The position numbers and the translations under genes were made by a program. The notes beneath the pieces are model-generated. The model saw only the letters and a list, made by a program, of their open reading frames with translations, was not told the DNA's origin and did no database searches. Below are positions 27,062-34,942 of a stretch of DNA of 64,000 bases, piece by piece (within the stretch, counting starts at the first letter, position 1; each line of letters opens with the position of its first letter). Source of the stretch: Sulfitobacter sp. 20_GPM-1509m (GTDB taxonomy: Bacteria; Pseudomonadota; Alphaproteobacteria; Rhodobacterales; Rhodobacteraceae); contig NZ_JIBC01000004.1 of NCBI RefSeq assembly GCF_000620505.1, positions 124,001 through 188,000 of the forward strand, given 5' to 3'.

Positions 27062-27988
27062 TCAATGCGGTGCGATGTTGGCGGCCTTGTCCGCCGCGGC
27101 GCGCTTGCCCAGAATGCGCTCGCGCTGCCAGATGTAGAAACCTGCGGCGATGATGATCAGCCCGCCTGCCAGTGTCCAAAGCGTCGGCCACTGGTTGAAA
27201 AACACGATCCCCGACACCGCGGCCAGCACGATCTGGATATAGACCACAGGCGCCAGTATCGACGCATCGGCCATGCGGTGCGCCCAGGTGGCCAGAATAT
27301 GTCCGGTGCCGCCAAAAATGCCGATCAACCCGAAAAACACCCAGTCGGCAGGCGCTTGCGGCCAGACCCACGAGGACAGCGCAAAGGGTGCGATGCACAC
27401 TGTCGCCAGCCCCGAGGACCAGGTCTGGCTGGTCGCGTTGCTTTCCACCCCCGCCAGCAGGCGCGTCATCAGGAAATAGAGCGACGCGCAGACCAGCGCG
27501 CCAAGGTTGAAGAACATCGCGGGATGAAACTCGGCCCCCCAGGGCTGCATCACCACCAGCACGCCGACAAAACCCACACAGACCGCGATGATCCGGTGCA
27601 TCCCCACCCGCTCGCCCAACAGGGGGATCGCCAGCAGCGTCACGACGATGGGACCGGCGAACATGATCGTCGTGGTCACGGTGATCGGCAGATAATACAG
27701 CGCGTTGAAATTCAGCGCCGTGCTGCCCAGCAGGAACGCCGACCGCAGGATCTGCTTGGCCGGTGCCATCGACACCAGCGCCTCGCGGCCTTCACGCGGG
27801 ACAAAGACCGCAAGCGCCAACAGGAAGTGCACCGCATAGCGTACGAACACCACTTGCAACGCAGGCAGGCCTGCAAGCACCAGCCACTTGGCGGATGTGT
27901 CGATCATGGTGAAAAAGACCACAGCGCCAGCCATGGCGGTCAGGCCCATGGCCGTGCGGTCTTCGCGGGGCAGAACGTTATGGGGCAT
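27062..27988 (-). CDS. EamA/DMT-superfamily permease
   Basis: The 308-residue inner-membrane protein has about ten hydrophobic helices. Diagnostic parts are ALYYLPITVTTTIMFAGPIVVTLLAIPLLGERVG in the first repeat and the matching APVVYIQIVLAAVSGIVFFNQWPTLWTLAGG in the second. It is in line with the SDR and FAH genes and may export or import a pathway intermediate. Its ATG directly follows the stop of a short upstream open frame (TGAATG at 27986-27991). Confidence 0.85.
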   Translation of the reverse strand: MPHNVLPREDRTAMGLTAMAGAVVFFTMIDTSAKWLVLAGLPALQVVFVRYAVHFLLALAVFVPREGREALVSMAPAKQILRSAFLLGSTALNFNALYYLPITVTTTIMFAGPIVVTLLAIPLLGERVGMHRIIAVCVGFVGVLVVMQPWGAEFHPAMFFNLGALVCASLYFLMTRLLAGVESNATSQTWSSGLATVCIAPFALSSWVWPQAPADWVFFGLIGIFGGTGHILATWAHRMADASILAPVVYIQIVLAAVSGIVFFNQWPTLWTLAGGLIIIAAGFYIWQRERILGKRAAADKAANIAPH

Positions 27989-28237
27989 TCAGATAGCCTT
28001 GACAGGAGTTGCGCGCATCGACACCCGCAAAGGCGCCAGGGTGTCGACCTGCGCGGCGGTACAGTCAACCGATGCGTAAGGCGGCACCACCAAGAGGTCC
28101 AGAGCACCGCCCCGATCAATGCGGCTTTCGAAGATGGGCGCACATCTTTGCCGCGCCTGCGCGCAAACGGTCCCGCTTGGCCCGTGCAGGACATGCGGCC
28201 CGCGCGCCGCGCTTGTTGAACAACGGTCGAACATCAC
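27989..28237 (-). CDS. Short open frame of unknown status
   Basis: An 82-codon frame between the phytanoyl-CoA dioxygenase relic and the DMT permease ends at the exact base before the permease start. Its second half reads GALDLLVVPPYASVDC and TLAPLRVSMRATPVKAI. I recognise no family and see no good ribosome-binding site. Either it is decayed coding sequence, as the neighbouring relic suggests, or it is a short leader that couples translation into the permease. Confidence 0.3.
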   Translation of the reverse strand: MMFDRCSTSAARGPHVLHGPSGTVCAQARQRCAPIFESRIDRGGALDLLVVPPYASVDCTAAQVDTLAPLRVSMRATPVKAI

Positions 28238-28240
28238 ACT

Positions 28241-28414
28241 TCAGGCACAGGCAGACGCATCCGACGACCCGCCGAACGCATCGGACAGGTTGTGCGGTGT
28301 CAGCGGGTGGAAAGTCACCGTGCCGCCCGCCTTGACCGCAAGCGGCCGGGCCGCGTCGAGAACCAGAAACCCGGCATCGGCAAACTTGCGATGGTCGTCT
28401 GCGGTCAATCGCAT
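28241..28414 (-). pseudogene. Phytanoyl-CoA dioxygenase (PhyH) relic with internal deletion
   Basis: The 57-residue frame starts at ATG 28414 with a good AGGAG six bases upstream. It reads MRLTADDHRKFADAGFLVLD at the N-terminus, the usual start of PhyH-family oxygenases, and then jumps at once to LAVKAGGTVTFHPLTPHNLSD. That second block is the C-terminal jelly-roll strand with the distal iron-ligand histidine. Roughly two hundred residues that should lie between, including the H-x-D motif, are missing. It is probably an internally deleted gene that kept its translation signals. Confidence 0.7.
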
Positions 28415-28447
28415 CGGAAACTCCTGAAGTTATCTGAAACCTCGGAC

Positions 28448-28465
28448 CGGGGCGCGCACGCCCCG
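28448..28465 (-). terminator. Stem-loop after the TRAP large permease gene
   Basis: CGGGGCG (28448-28454) pairs with CGCCCCG (28459-28465) around a CGCA tetraloop, just downstream of the dctM stop at 28471 on the minus strand. There is no T-run. It may reduce read-through into the genes that follow. Confidence 0.4.
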
Positions 28466-28470
28466 ATCCC

Positions 28471-30066
28471 CTAGAGAAAGATCGTCACGATCGGGGGCCA
28501 CGCCAGAAGCACCGCCAACGCCAGCAATTGCAGGGCGATAAACGGAAGGAAGCCGCGGAAGATGTCGGTCAGCGAAATCTCGGGCGGGGCCACGGATTTC
28601 AGGTAGAACGCTGCCGGACCAAAGGGCGGCGACAGGAAGCTGACCTGCATGTTCATACAGAACACCACACCGAACCAGATCGGAATATAGCGCGCATCGA
28701 CGCTGCCGAGAAAACCGATCTCCTCGGCGGGCAGACGCACCACGATGGGCAGGAAGACCGGCATGATCAACAGCACGATGCCGACCCAGTCCATGAACAT
28801 CCCCATGATCAGGAACACGACCATCATCACCAGGATAATCCCCATCGTCGGCATGTCCGCGCCCACAATCAGGTTGGCCACATAGGTCGGCCCACCCACC
28901 AGCGTATAGGCTGCGGCCAGCGCGGCCGCACCGATGGTCACCCAGATGATCGTACCGGTGGATTTCAGCGTGCGGATCAGGCTGTCCCAGACGATGTCAA
29001 AGGTCATCTCGCGGCGCAGCAACCCGATTGCAAAGACCGCGATCACGCCCATGCCGGCCGCCTCGGTGATGCCCGTGATGCCGCCATAGATCGACCCCAG
29101 CACAACCCCGATGACGACGATCGGCGCGATCAGCCCCTTGCCCATGGCCCAACCGCGGCTGGTCCGCTCGCGGCCCACCACGAAAAAGATCAGGATCAGG
29201 GCCAGCACGAACGTGCCCGCAATCCACGGAATGTCCGACACCATGCCCAGCGGGATCGGGTCCAGCCCTTCGCGGATGGTGTTTTCACCCGTCACGGTAA
29301 AGAACAACGCCCGCGCCATCAGCACACCTGCCAGCCACAGCGTGAACCGCGACAGGAAGCCCAGGAACATCAGCCCCTTTTCACTGCCGCGCGGCTCGCC
29401 CGGAACCGGCGCGGGCAAAGGTGCCAGCGACGGGTTCAGTTGCGTGCGCACCACGATGTAGATCAGGAAGAACGACGCCAGCATGAACCCCGGCAGGAAG
29501 GACGCGGTGAACAGCGCCTTGATCGAGGTTTCCGTCACCAGCCCGTAAAAAATCAGGACAATCGATGGCGGGATCATCGTCCCAAGCGAGCCGGACGCAC
29601 AGATCGTGCCGATGGCCAGGTTGCGGTCATAGCCCAGCCGCAACATCTGTGGCAGCGCGATCAGACCCAGCAACACGACCTCGCCGCCGATGATGCCGGA
29701 CATCGCCGCCATGATCACCGCCATGATCGAGGTCACGATGGCAATGCCGCCGCGCACCTGGCTGAGCCAGACGTTCAGCGACGAATACATGTCGCGCGCA
29801 ATGCCGGACCGTTCCAGCATCGCCGCCATGAATATGAATAACGGGACAGATATGAGGACATAGTTCGTCATCTGCCGGTACACCGCCTGTCCCAGCACCG
29901 ACAGCGGCCCGCGCCCGAAGGTGCCGAACAGCAGATCGGGCGGGAACTTCAGCGCCAGCGTGACAACAGCCAGAAAAGCAGAGGCAAAGCCAAGCGGCAT
30001 ACCGATTGCCAGCAGCGCGAACATCGCCAGCAGGATGATCAGGGACAGGGTGCCGATATCGACCAT
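28471..30066 (-). CDS. dctM: TRAP transporter large permease (DctM family, long form)
   Basis: The 531-residue protein is the large membrane subunit. It has the DctM hallmarks SGIIGGEVVLLGLIALPQMLRLGYD, GSLGTMIPPSIVLIFYG and the final MNMQVSFLSPPFGPAAFYLK. It is about 100 residues longer than the 5880-7202 paralogue because of an insertion (roughly residues 200-300) with extra hydrophobic segments. That long form is known in TRAP systems for aromatic or keto acids. It starts 5 nt after dctQ in one operon with dctP. Confidence 0.92.
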   Translation of the reverse strand: MVDIGTLSLIILLAMFALLAIGMPLGFASAFLAVVTLALKFPPDLLFGTFGRGPLSVLGQAVYRQMTNYVLISVPLFIFMAAMLERSGIARDMYSSLNVWLSQVRGGIAIVTSIMAVIMAAMSGIIGGEVVLLGLIALPQMLRLGYDRNLAIGTICASGSLGTMIPPSIVLIFYGLVTETSIKALFTASFLPGFMLASFFLIYIVVRTQLNPSLAPLPAPVPGEPRGSEKGLMFLGFLSRFTLWLAGVLMARALFFTVTGENTIREGLDPIPLGMVSDIPWIAGTFVLALILIFFVVGRERTSRGWAMGKGLIAPIVVIGVVLGSIYGGITGITEAAGMGVIAVFAIGLLRREMTFDIVWDSLIRTLKSTGTIIWVTIGAAALAAAYTLVGGPTYVANLIVGADMPTMGIILVMMVVFLIMGMFMDWVGIVLLIMPVFLPIVVRLPAEEIGFLGSVDARYIPIWFGVVFCMNMQVSFLSPPFGPAAFYLKSVAPPEISLTDIFRGFLPFIALQLLALAVLLAWPPIVTIFL

Positions 30067-30071
30067 TATGT

Positions 30072-30881
30072 TCAGTCCTCTTTCAACGTGCGGCGGATGT
30101 TTTCGATCTCGGTTTCGTCGATCTCATCCATGGGAGTGTGCGCTTCGGGGTCCTTGTTCCAGTCCGCGATCAGGTTCGACACGGCCTGAATGGCCACCAG
30201 AACGATAATCAGCAGAACCGCAGGCTTGATCGTCCCGGGAATGGGTGGGTCCCAGGCGGTGCCGAATGTCTCCATCCGCAGGAACCGCTTGGCCGCATCC
30301 GAATAACCGCCCCAGACCAGCGCAAAGGCAAAGCCCACGATCAGCAGCACCGAGAATGAATCGGCCGCCTTTTGTGCCCAGCGGGGCATCATGTTGTAGA
30401 TGATGTAGATGCGGATGTGGCTGCGTTGCTGCATGGCGTAAAGCCCGGCCAGCAGGAACACGATTGCCGCGATCCACAAGGACAGTTCGTTCGCCCATAG
30501 GGTTGGCCGCGCAAAGACATAACGCGAGACAACCTCGTAGAACATGACCAGCACCACAAAGGCCGTCATGATCATCGCCAGCCGCCCCAGAACCACGGAC
30601 ACCAGATCGAAAAAGCCCTCTGGCCGCGTTTCAATCGCACCTTTGGTGTCCGACAGAAACAGGGACGCAAACAGCAAAGCTGCGACCAGGCTGACCAGCA
30701 TCGCCTGCACCAGCGGCTTGCCGGCCGGGCGGATCATTTCGTACATCCCGTAGGCGTTTTCCAAAAACAATCGCTGTCCGATCAGCAGCGCGTAAATGAC
30801 AACCGTCAGCACGACGAACCCGATCATCGCGGTCTTGATCGGCGCGCGCATCCGGCCCAGCCACAGCGAATTTTCCTGCAT
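30072..30881 (-). CDS. dctQ: TRAP transporter small permease (DctQ family, long form)
   Basis: From ATG 30881, spaced 6 nt from GGAGG, the protein has 269 residues; a second ATG three bases earlier is possible. It carries two extra N-terminal hydrophobic segments (about residues 15-35 and 60-80) before the four-helix DctQ core with YEVVSRYVFARPTLWANELSLW. The C-terminal tail is acidic. It pairs with the long-form DctM beside it. Confidence 0.87.
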   Translation of the reverse strand: MQENSLWLGRMRAPIKTAMIGFVVLTVVIYALLIGQRLFLENAYGMYEMIRPAGKPLVQAMLVSLVAALLFASLFLSDTKGAIETRPEGFFDLVSVVLGRLAMIMTAFVVLVMFYEVVSRYVFARPTLWANELSLWIAAIVFLLAGLYAMQQRSHIRIYIIYNMMPRWAQKAADSFSVLLIVGFAFALVWGGYSDAAKRFLRMETFGTAWDPPIPGTIKPAVLLIIVLVAIQAVSNLIADWNKDPEAHTPMDEIDETEIENIRRTLKED

Positions 30882-30929
30882 CATTTGCCTCCCCACAAGG
30901 TTCTCCCGAACAGTCCCGTCCGGTGAAAG

Positions 30930-30954
30930 AAGGCGGGCCGATCAGGCCCGCCTT
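30930..30954 (-). terminator. Intercistronic stem-loop after dctP
   Basis: AAGGCGGGCC (30930-30939) pairs perfectly with GGCCCGCCTT (30945-30954) around a 5-nt loop. On the minus strand it follows the dctP stop by about 33 nt and precedes dctQ. Only CTTTC follows it, so it is more likely an attenuating or message-stabilising element than a full stop. Confidence 0.65.
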
Positions 30955-30987
30955 GATGTCGGCGTCAGACGTGCGTCCGCCGCCGGA

Positions 30988-32004
30988 TCAATCGCTCAGC
31001 AGACCCAACTGCTTGAGGTAGGTCTTGTGGCTCTCCAGCAGCGCGGCCGCTTCGGGCGAACGTGTGCCCCAGTCGTCCCATGCCACCTGTGCGGCGCGAC
31101 GGAATTCGGCGCGGTCCTCAGGTGACCAGTCGTACAAGGTCACGCCTTGCTCTTTCAGCGCAGCCGCCGCTTCGGCGTTGGCTTTCTCGTTGGACAGGGC
31201 AACATGGAAAGACAGCTTTTGCCATGCCGTGTCGATGATGCGGCGCTGACTTTCGGTCAGACCTTCCCAAACGTCCTGATTGCACGCCAGATGATCCGAC
31301 GGCATCGAATGGAAGCCCGGATAGGTGGCGTGTTTGACGATGTCGTACAGACCCAAGCCGACGTTGTTGGCAAGGCCCGAGGCGTCGGCGCCGTCGATGA
31401 TACCGGTTTCAAGCGCGGTGAAGATCTCGGTGAAGTCCATGACGATGGGCGACGCGCCCAGTTCCTGGAAAATCTCGGTCTCCATGCCCGGAGGCGAGCG
31501 GAATTTCCAGCCTTTGACGTCTTCGAAACCGGCCAGAGGTTTGGACGAGGACAGTGATTCCTGACCGTAAATCGACCAGCCGATCAGCTGCATGCCCTGG
31601 GCGTTGTACAGCTCTTGGGCGGCGGCATAGCCGTCACCGTAATACAGCCAGCTGTATTGCTGCCATGGCGTGTCATAGCCGCCCATGATGTCGCCGACGA
31701 ACTGGAACGCGGGGTTCTTGCCGGTCTGATAGGCGCCGCCCGTGGCGTCGCAATCAAGGATGCCGTTGATCGCGGCGTCAAATGTCTCGGTCGTGGCAAC
31801 CACCGAGGATGAATAGAACATTTCGATGGAAATCTCGCCATCGGACATGGTCTGAACATCGTCAATCCACTGGGCCAGCAGCTTGCCGGTGGGGTGTTCG
31901 GTGGCATAGTGGGTCTGGATGCGCAACGTCACATCCTGTGCGAACGCGCTGCCTGCAACCATAGCCGCGGCAGCTGTCGACAGCAAAAGTGTCTTCAGTT
32001 TCAT
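30988..32004 (-). CDS. dctP: TRAP transporter solute-binding protein (DctP family)
   Basis: The 338-residue periplasmic protein has a Sec signal peptide ending at AFAQ. The mature protein has HPTGKLLAQWIDDVQ, the substrate loop GWKFRSPPGMETEIFQELGASPI with the conserved arginine, and FTALETGIIDGADASG. The GGYDTPWQQYSWLYYGDG segment resembles the keto-acid/aromatic-acid TRAP subgroup. It begins the operon dctP-dctQ-dctM and possibly the downstream permease, SDR and hydrolase. Two GGTATACC operators separate it from the divergent GntR gene. Confidence 0.92.
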   Translation of the reverse strand: MKLKTLLLSTAAAAMVAGSAFAQDVTLRIQTHYATEHPTGKLLAQWIDDVQTMSDGEISIEMFYSSSVVATTETFDAAINGILDCDATGGAYQTGKNPAFQFVGDIMGGYDTPWQQYSWLYYGDGYAAAQELYNAQGMQLIGWSIYGQESLSSSKPLAGFEDVKGWKFRSPPGMETEIFQELGASPIVMDFTEIFTALETGIIDGADASGLANNVGLGLYDIVKHATYPGFHSMPSDHLACNQDVWEGLTESQRRIIDTAWQKLSFHVALSNEKANAEAAAALKEQGVTLYDWSPEDRAEFRRAAQVAWDDWGTRSPEAAALLESHKTYLKQLGLLSD

Positions 32005-32080
32005 TATGTCTTTCCTCCCTAAGCGACATCGAGGCCGCCCTCTTTTTCATTCCAACCTTCTGCAACCAGAAGTTGGTCAG

Positions 32081-32094
32081 GATGGTATACCATC
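32081..32094. promoter_or_regulatory. GntR operator, perfect 14-bp palindrome
   Basis: GATGGTATACCATC is a perfect palindrome 77 bp upstream of the dctP start, between dctP and the GntR gene. Its core GGTATACC recurs at 32139 and 16736. The core equals that of the UxuR/ExuR sites of enterobacteria (TTGGTATACCAA), which are also FCD-type GntR regulators of hexuronate catabolism. Confidence 0.8.
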
Positions 32095-32135
32095 TGCCGG
32101 GAGCCTAGCGGGTCACATATCGACAATCAACAAAT

Positions 32136-32149
32136 TTCGGTATACCAAA
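32136..32149. promoter_or_regulatory. GntR operator, second copy
   Basis: TTCGGTATACCAAA contains the palindromic core GGTATACC at 32139-32146 with A/T-rich flanks, about 70 bp upstream of the GntR start at 32219. It probably serves autoregulation of the GntR gene while the 32081 copy serves the TRAP operon. Confidence 0.78.
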
Positions 32150-32218
32150 TTGAAAACGGAGACATGTCGCGCAGAACATGCGATACCCAGCCCGGCCCCT
32201 ACAGGTGATGGACACTTT

Positions 32219-32893
32219 ATGACCGAAAACCCACTGTCCGAGCAGATCGCAAACCAGCTGCGCCGCAACATCCTGCGGGGCAAACTGCCCCCCGGTGCCA
32301 GCATCAAGGAACGCGACAACGCGACAGAAATGGGGGTCAGCCGCACGCCCCTGCGTGAAGCTGTGCGCATTCTGGCAAAGGAAGGTCTGGTTGACCTGCG
32401 CCCCGCGCGCAGCCCCATCGTGTCGATCCCCTCGATCAACCAGGTCTCGGACGAGGTCGAAGTGTTGCTGGCCGTGGAAAAATTGTCGGGCGAACTGGCA
32501 TGCGGACGCGCGACGGATGCGGACATCGACGAGATCGAGCAGATCGTCGAACAGATGGCCGACCTGTTTGACAACGCCGACCCGCTCGACCTGTTCGAGA
32601 TCGACATGAGCTTTCATTCCGCCATCGCGCGCGCGTCGCACAACGCACCATTGGCCGAAATCCACCGCACCTTTCTGGCGCGCCTGTGGCGGTCGCGGTT
32701 TCTGGCGGCGGTCAAACGGCGCAACCGCGAACGGGTCATCTCGCATCACCGCCAGATCGTCGCCGCCCTGCGCGCCCGTGATCCACAGGCGATCCGCGCG
32801 GCCATCGGTGTTCACCTGGACAAGCTTGGCGACGACATCATCGGCGTGATCAAGCAAGAGCTTGAGGCCAACAGCCCTACCGGCACCGACTGA
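32219..32893 (+). CDS. GntR-family regulator, FCD subfamily
   Basis: The 224-residue regulator starts at ATG 32219; open frame upstream lacks coding character. The winged helix is SEQIANQLRRNILRGKLPPGASIKERD followed by MGVSRTPLREAVRILAKEGLV. The C-terminal FCD domain shows DMSFHSAIARASHN and ISHHRQIVAALRARD, which carry the metal-ligand histidines. It diverges from the TRAP operon and is flanked by GGTATACC palindromes; an identical core stands before the dehydratase at 16785. It is probably a repressor released by a sugar acid or its 2-keto-3-deoxy product. Confidence 0.92.
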   Translation: MTENPLSEQIANQLRRNILRGKLPPGASIKERDNATEMGVSRTPLREAVRILAKEGLVDLRPARSPIVSIPSINQVSDEVEVLLAVEKLSGELACGRATDADIDEIEQIVEQMADLFDNADPLDLFEIDMSFHSAIARASHNAPLAEIHRTFLARLWRSRFLAAVKRRNRERVISHHRQIVAALRARDPQAIRAAIGVHLDKLGDDIIGVIKQELEANSPTGTD

Positions 32894-32903
32894 CGCGGCC
32901 GCC

Positions 32904-33872
32904 ATGAGCCGCGCGCCCAACCTGCACGCCCTGCCCTACTTCGAGGCCGTCGCCCGTCGGGGCAGCCTGGCCCGCGCGGCCGAAGAAATGTCGGTCTCGC
33001 CCTCGGCCGTCAGCCAGCAGATCAAGCTGTTGGAGCAGCAACTGGGGGTCAAGCTGTTTCGCCGCGCAGGCCGCGTGCTCAGCCTGACACTGGAGGGCGA
33101 GTTGCTGGCGCAAACCGCAGGAACGGCGCTGCGGATGCTGACCGATGCACAGGCCAACCTGGGCCGCACCCGCACATCTCACCGGCTGAACCTGCGCGTA
33201 TCGCCCAGCTTTGGGGTGCGTTGGCTGGGGCCGCGTCTGGCCGATTTCCTGACCCGTTACCCTGACTGGGACCTGCGGGTGGATGCCGCCCCCGACCCCA
33301 CCGATTTCGACCGCGAGATCATGGACATGGACATCCGCTATGGCACCGGCGACTGGCCGGGACTGTGGTGCAAACCGCTTGTGTACGATCACATCCTGCC
33401 GCTGGCACACCCAGACTATCTGGCCGGGCTGCCCGACACTGATCCGCTGTCGCAGGCCCGCCTGATCGACAGCCCGCGTGCCCACGTGCAATGGGATTTC
33501 TGGCTGTCGCACAACAAGGTGACAGGGGCGAACAACCGCAAAACCGTGCTGATGGACCGTTCATCCATGGCGATCCAGCTGGCCCTGGACGGCGCTGGTG
33601 TGGTGCTGGAATCCATGGCGCTGGCGACGGCGGAAATGCAGGCGGGCGATCTTGTTCCGGTCTGCCCCGACCTGCCGGTCCTGCGCTTTCCCGCACATTG
33701 GGTCCGCTGCCCCGCCCGCTTTGTCAAACGCCGCCCTGTACAGGTGTTTCTGGGCTGGGCCGAAACGCAGGCCACGGCACATGCCGAAGATATGAAGGCC
33801 TTGATGGCGCAGCACCGGATGCAGGTCGAAGACATCGTGCCCCAAGCCGCATGGCAGCAACGTCCGTTCTGA
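32904..33872 (+). CDS. LysR-family regulator (GcvA-like)
   Basis: The 322-residue protein starts 10 nt after the GntR stop, so both regulators share a transcript. The helix-turn-helix block PYFEAVARRGSLARAAEEMSVSPSAVSQQIKLLEQQLGVKLF is complete. The effector domain has LNLRVSPSFGVRWLGPRLADFLTRYPDWDL and DMDIRYGTGDWPGL, the pattern of the GcvA/AmpR-like branch. Its target is not evident, although the sugar-acid locus on its left is a candidate. Confidence 0.9.
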   Translation: MSRAPNLHALPYFEAVARRGSLARAAEEMSVSPSAVSQQIKLLEQQLGVKLFRRAGRVLSLTLEGELLAQTAGTALRMLTDAQANLGRTRTSHRLNLRVSPSFGVRWLGPRLADFLTRYPDWDLRVDAAPDPTDFDREIMDMDIRYGTGDWPGLWCKPLVYDHILPLAHPDYLAGLPDTDPLSQARLIDSPRAHVQWDFWLSHNKVTGANNRKTVLMDRSSMAIQLALDGAGVVLESMALATAEMQAGDLVPVCPDLPVLRFPAHWVRCPARFVKRRPVQVFLGWAETQATAHAEDMKALMAQHRMQVEDIVPQAAWQQRPF

Positions 33873-33919
33873 ACGCGCAGCATGCCGCGGACGGTCCGGG
33901 GCACGCTGCGGAAAGTTCA

Positions 33920-33954
33920 GGCCGCGTCTGTTCGCAAAATCTCAGAACGCGGCC
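33920..33954. terminator. Hairpin between convergent LysR and dps genes
   Basis: GGCCGCGTCTG (33920-33930) pairs with CAGAACGCGGCC (33943-33954) with one bulged base. It lies in the 94-bp gap between two converging genes. It lacks a long T-run but is placed to act on both strands. Confidence 0.5.
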
Positions 33955-33966
33955 CGCTTCAACATA

Positions 33967-34437
33967 TCACGCCAGATGGGCGCGCAGCATCCATGCGAAT
34001 TTCTCGTGAACGCGACCGCGCTCGACCGCCAGATCCTCGGTCAGCGTGTCGCCGTTCTCGCTCGCCACATGCTCAAGCCCGGACAGGGTCGCCGACAGCT
34101 GTTCCTGCGCGTCCAGCAGGATCTGGATCATTTCCTTGTCGGACTGATGCCCGTCATGTTCGTCGATTTTCGACCGTTTCAGCATACCTGCCAGCTGGCC
34201 CTCGGCGTGGCAATCCAGCGCACGGATACGCTCCGCCAGATCGTCCTGCGCGACGAAGTGATCCTCGTAGAGCGTCTGGAACAGGGTGTGCAGAGGGCCG
34301 AAAGACATGCCTTTGACGTTCCAGTGAAAGTTCTGCGCCAGCATCGTCGCCACGGCGGTTTCGGCCACCGCCTGATTCAGCGCCTCGGCAATCGCCTCGC
34401 GTGCGCTGGTGCTGATTTCGGATACAGGTTGTCCCAT
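33967..34437 (-). CDS. dps: Dps-family ferritin-like DNA-protection protein
   Basis: The ATG at 34437 follows GAAGGAG and gives 156 residues, the usual Dps length. The ferroxidase site is in NFHWNVKGMSFGPLHTLF and LYEDHFVAQDDLAERIRALD, residues about 36-72. Dodecamers of this family store iron and use hydrogen peroxide as oxidant. The adjacent iron-related operon on the other side of a hypothetical gene fits a shared iron or oxidative-stress theme. Confidence 0.94.
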   Translation of the reverse strand: MGQPVSEISTSAREAIAEALNQAVAETAVATMLAQNFHWNVKGMSFGPLHTLFQTLYEDHFVAQDDLAERIRALDCHAEGQLAGMLKRSKIDEHDGHQSDKEMIQILLDAQEQLSATLSGLEHVASENGDTLTEDLAVERGRVHEKFAWMLRAHLA

Positions 34438-34448
34438 CGGGTGCTCCT

Positions 34449-34871
34449 TCAGTTGTTTGGGTAGAATGTATGCTGACCATATGTGCCGGCAACGCGTCGG
34501 ATCAAAAAAGCGACCCATCGGCGCAAATAGGCCGGTACGCGTCGGGCAATCAGGAAATACAGGCTGTCGCTGTCGGACCGGCTGGCCGCATCAATCGCCG
34601 CCAGAACCCAGCGCTCGTCAAAGCTCAGCTCGGTCTCGCCCACCCGAAAGAACCGTGTCGGACGGCCAAAAGCCTCGGGCAATGCGCCCAGAAGGGTGTG
34701 CAGGGCCTTGTCCGGCGATGCGTCGATCATGGCACAGGCCTGCTCAACCCCCAGCCGTGCAGAGGCGCGGCAGCCGCATGCGGCAATGCGCAGCGCAGAC
34801 AATGTGGTCCGGTCGGGTTCCACAGACGTGCAATCGGGTGCATACAAAGGCTGGATATAAGACGGTTTCAT
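34449..34871 (-). CDS. Hypothetical protein (140 residues)
   Basis: The frame runs from ATG 34871 to 34449, just 11 nt before dps in the same direction. It has no signal peptide or membrane helix. Visible features are a cysteine pair in AACGCRAS near residue 32 and a basic tract (ARRVPAYLRRWVAFLIRRVAGTYG) at the C-terminus. The middle, GRPTRFFRVGETELSFDERWVLAAIDAA, has the composition of a real helical protein. I recognise no family. Its position suggests co-transcription with dps. Confidence 0.65.
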   Translation of the reverse strand: MKPSYIQPLYAPDCTSVEPDRTTLSALRIAACGCRASARLGVEQACAMIDASPDKALHTLLGALPEAFGRPTRFFRVGETELSFDERWVLAAIDAASRSDSDSLYFLIARRVPAYLRRWVAFLIRRVAGTYGQHTFYPNN

Positions 34872-34922
34872 GATCAAACCCGCGTGTATAAGGGTCACAA
34901 AGCGCTGGACGACTCTAATTTC

Positions 34923-34937
34923 TGACAATATTGCTCA
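34923..34937. promoter_or_regulatory. Candidate iron-responsive box (TGA-N9-TCA)
   Basis: TGACAATATTGCTCA matches the TGA-N9-TCA pattern of IRO/RirA-type iron boxes known in alphaproteobacteria. It lies 5 bp before the start of the di-haem protein gene and also within the shared region with the divergent hypothetical gene. The downstream genes are of an iron-associated cassette, which makes the match more credible, but the pattern is short. Confidence 0.45.
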
Positions 34938-34942
34938 GGTTT

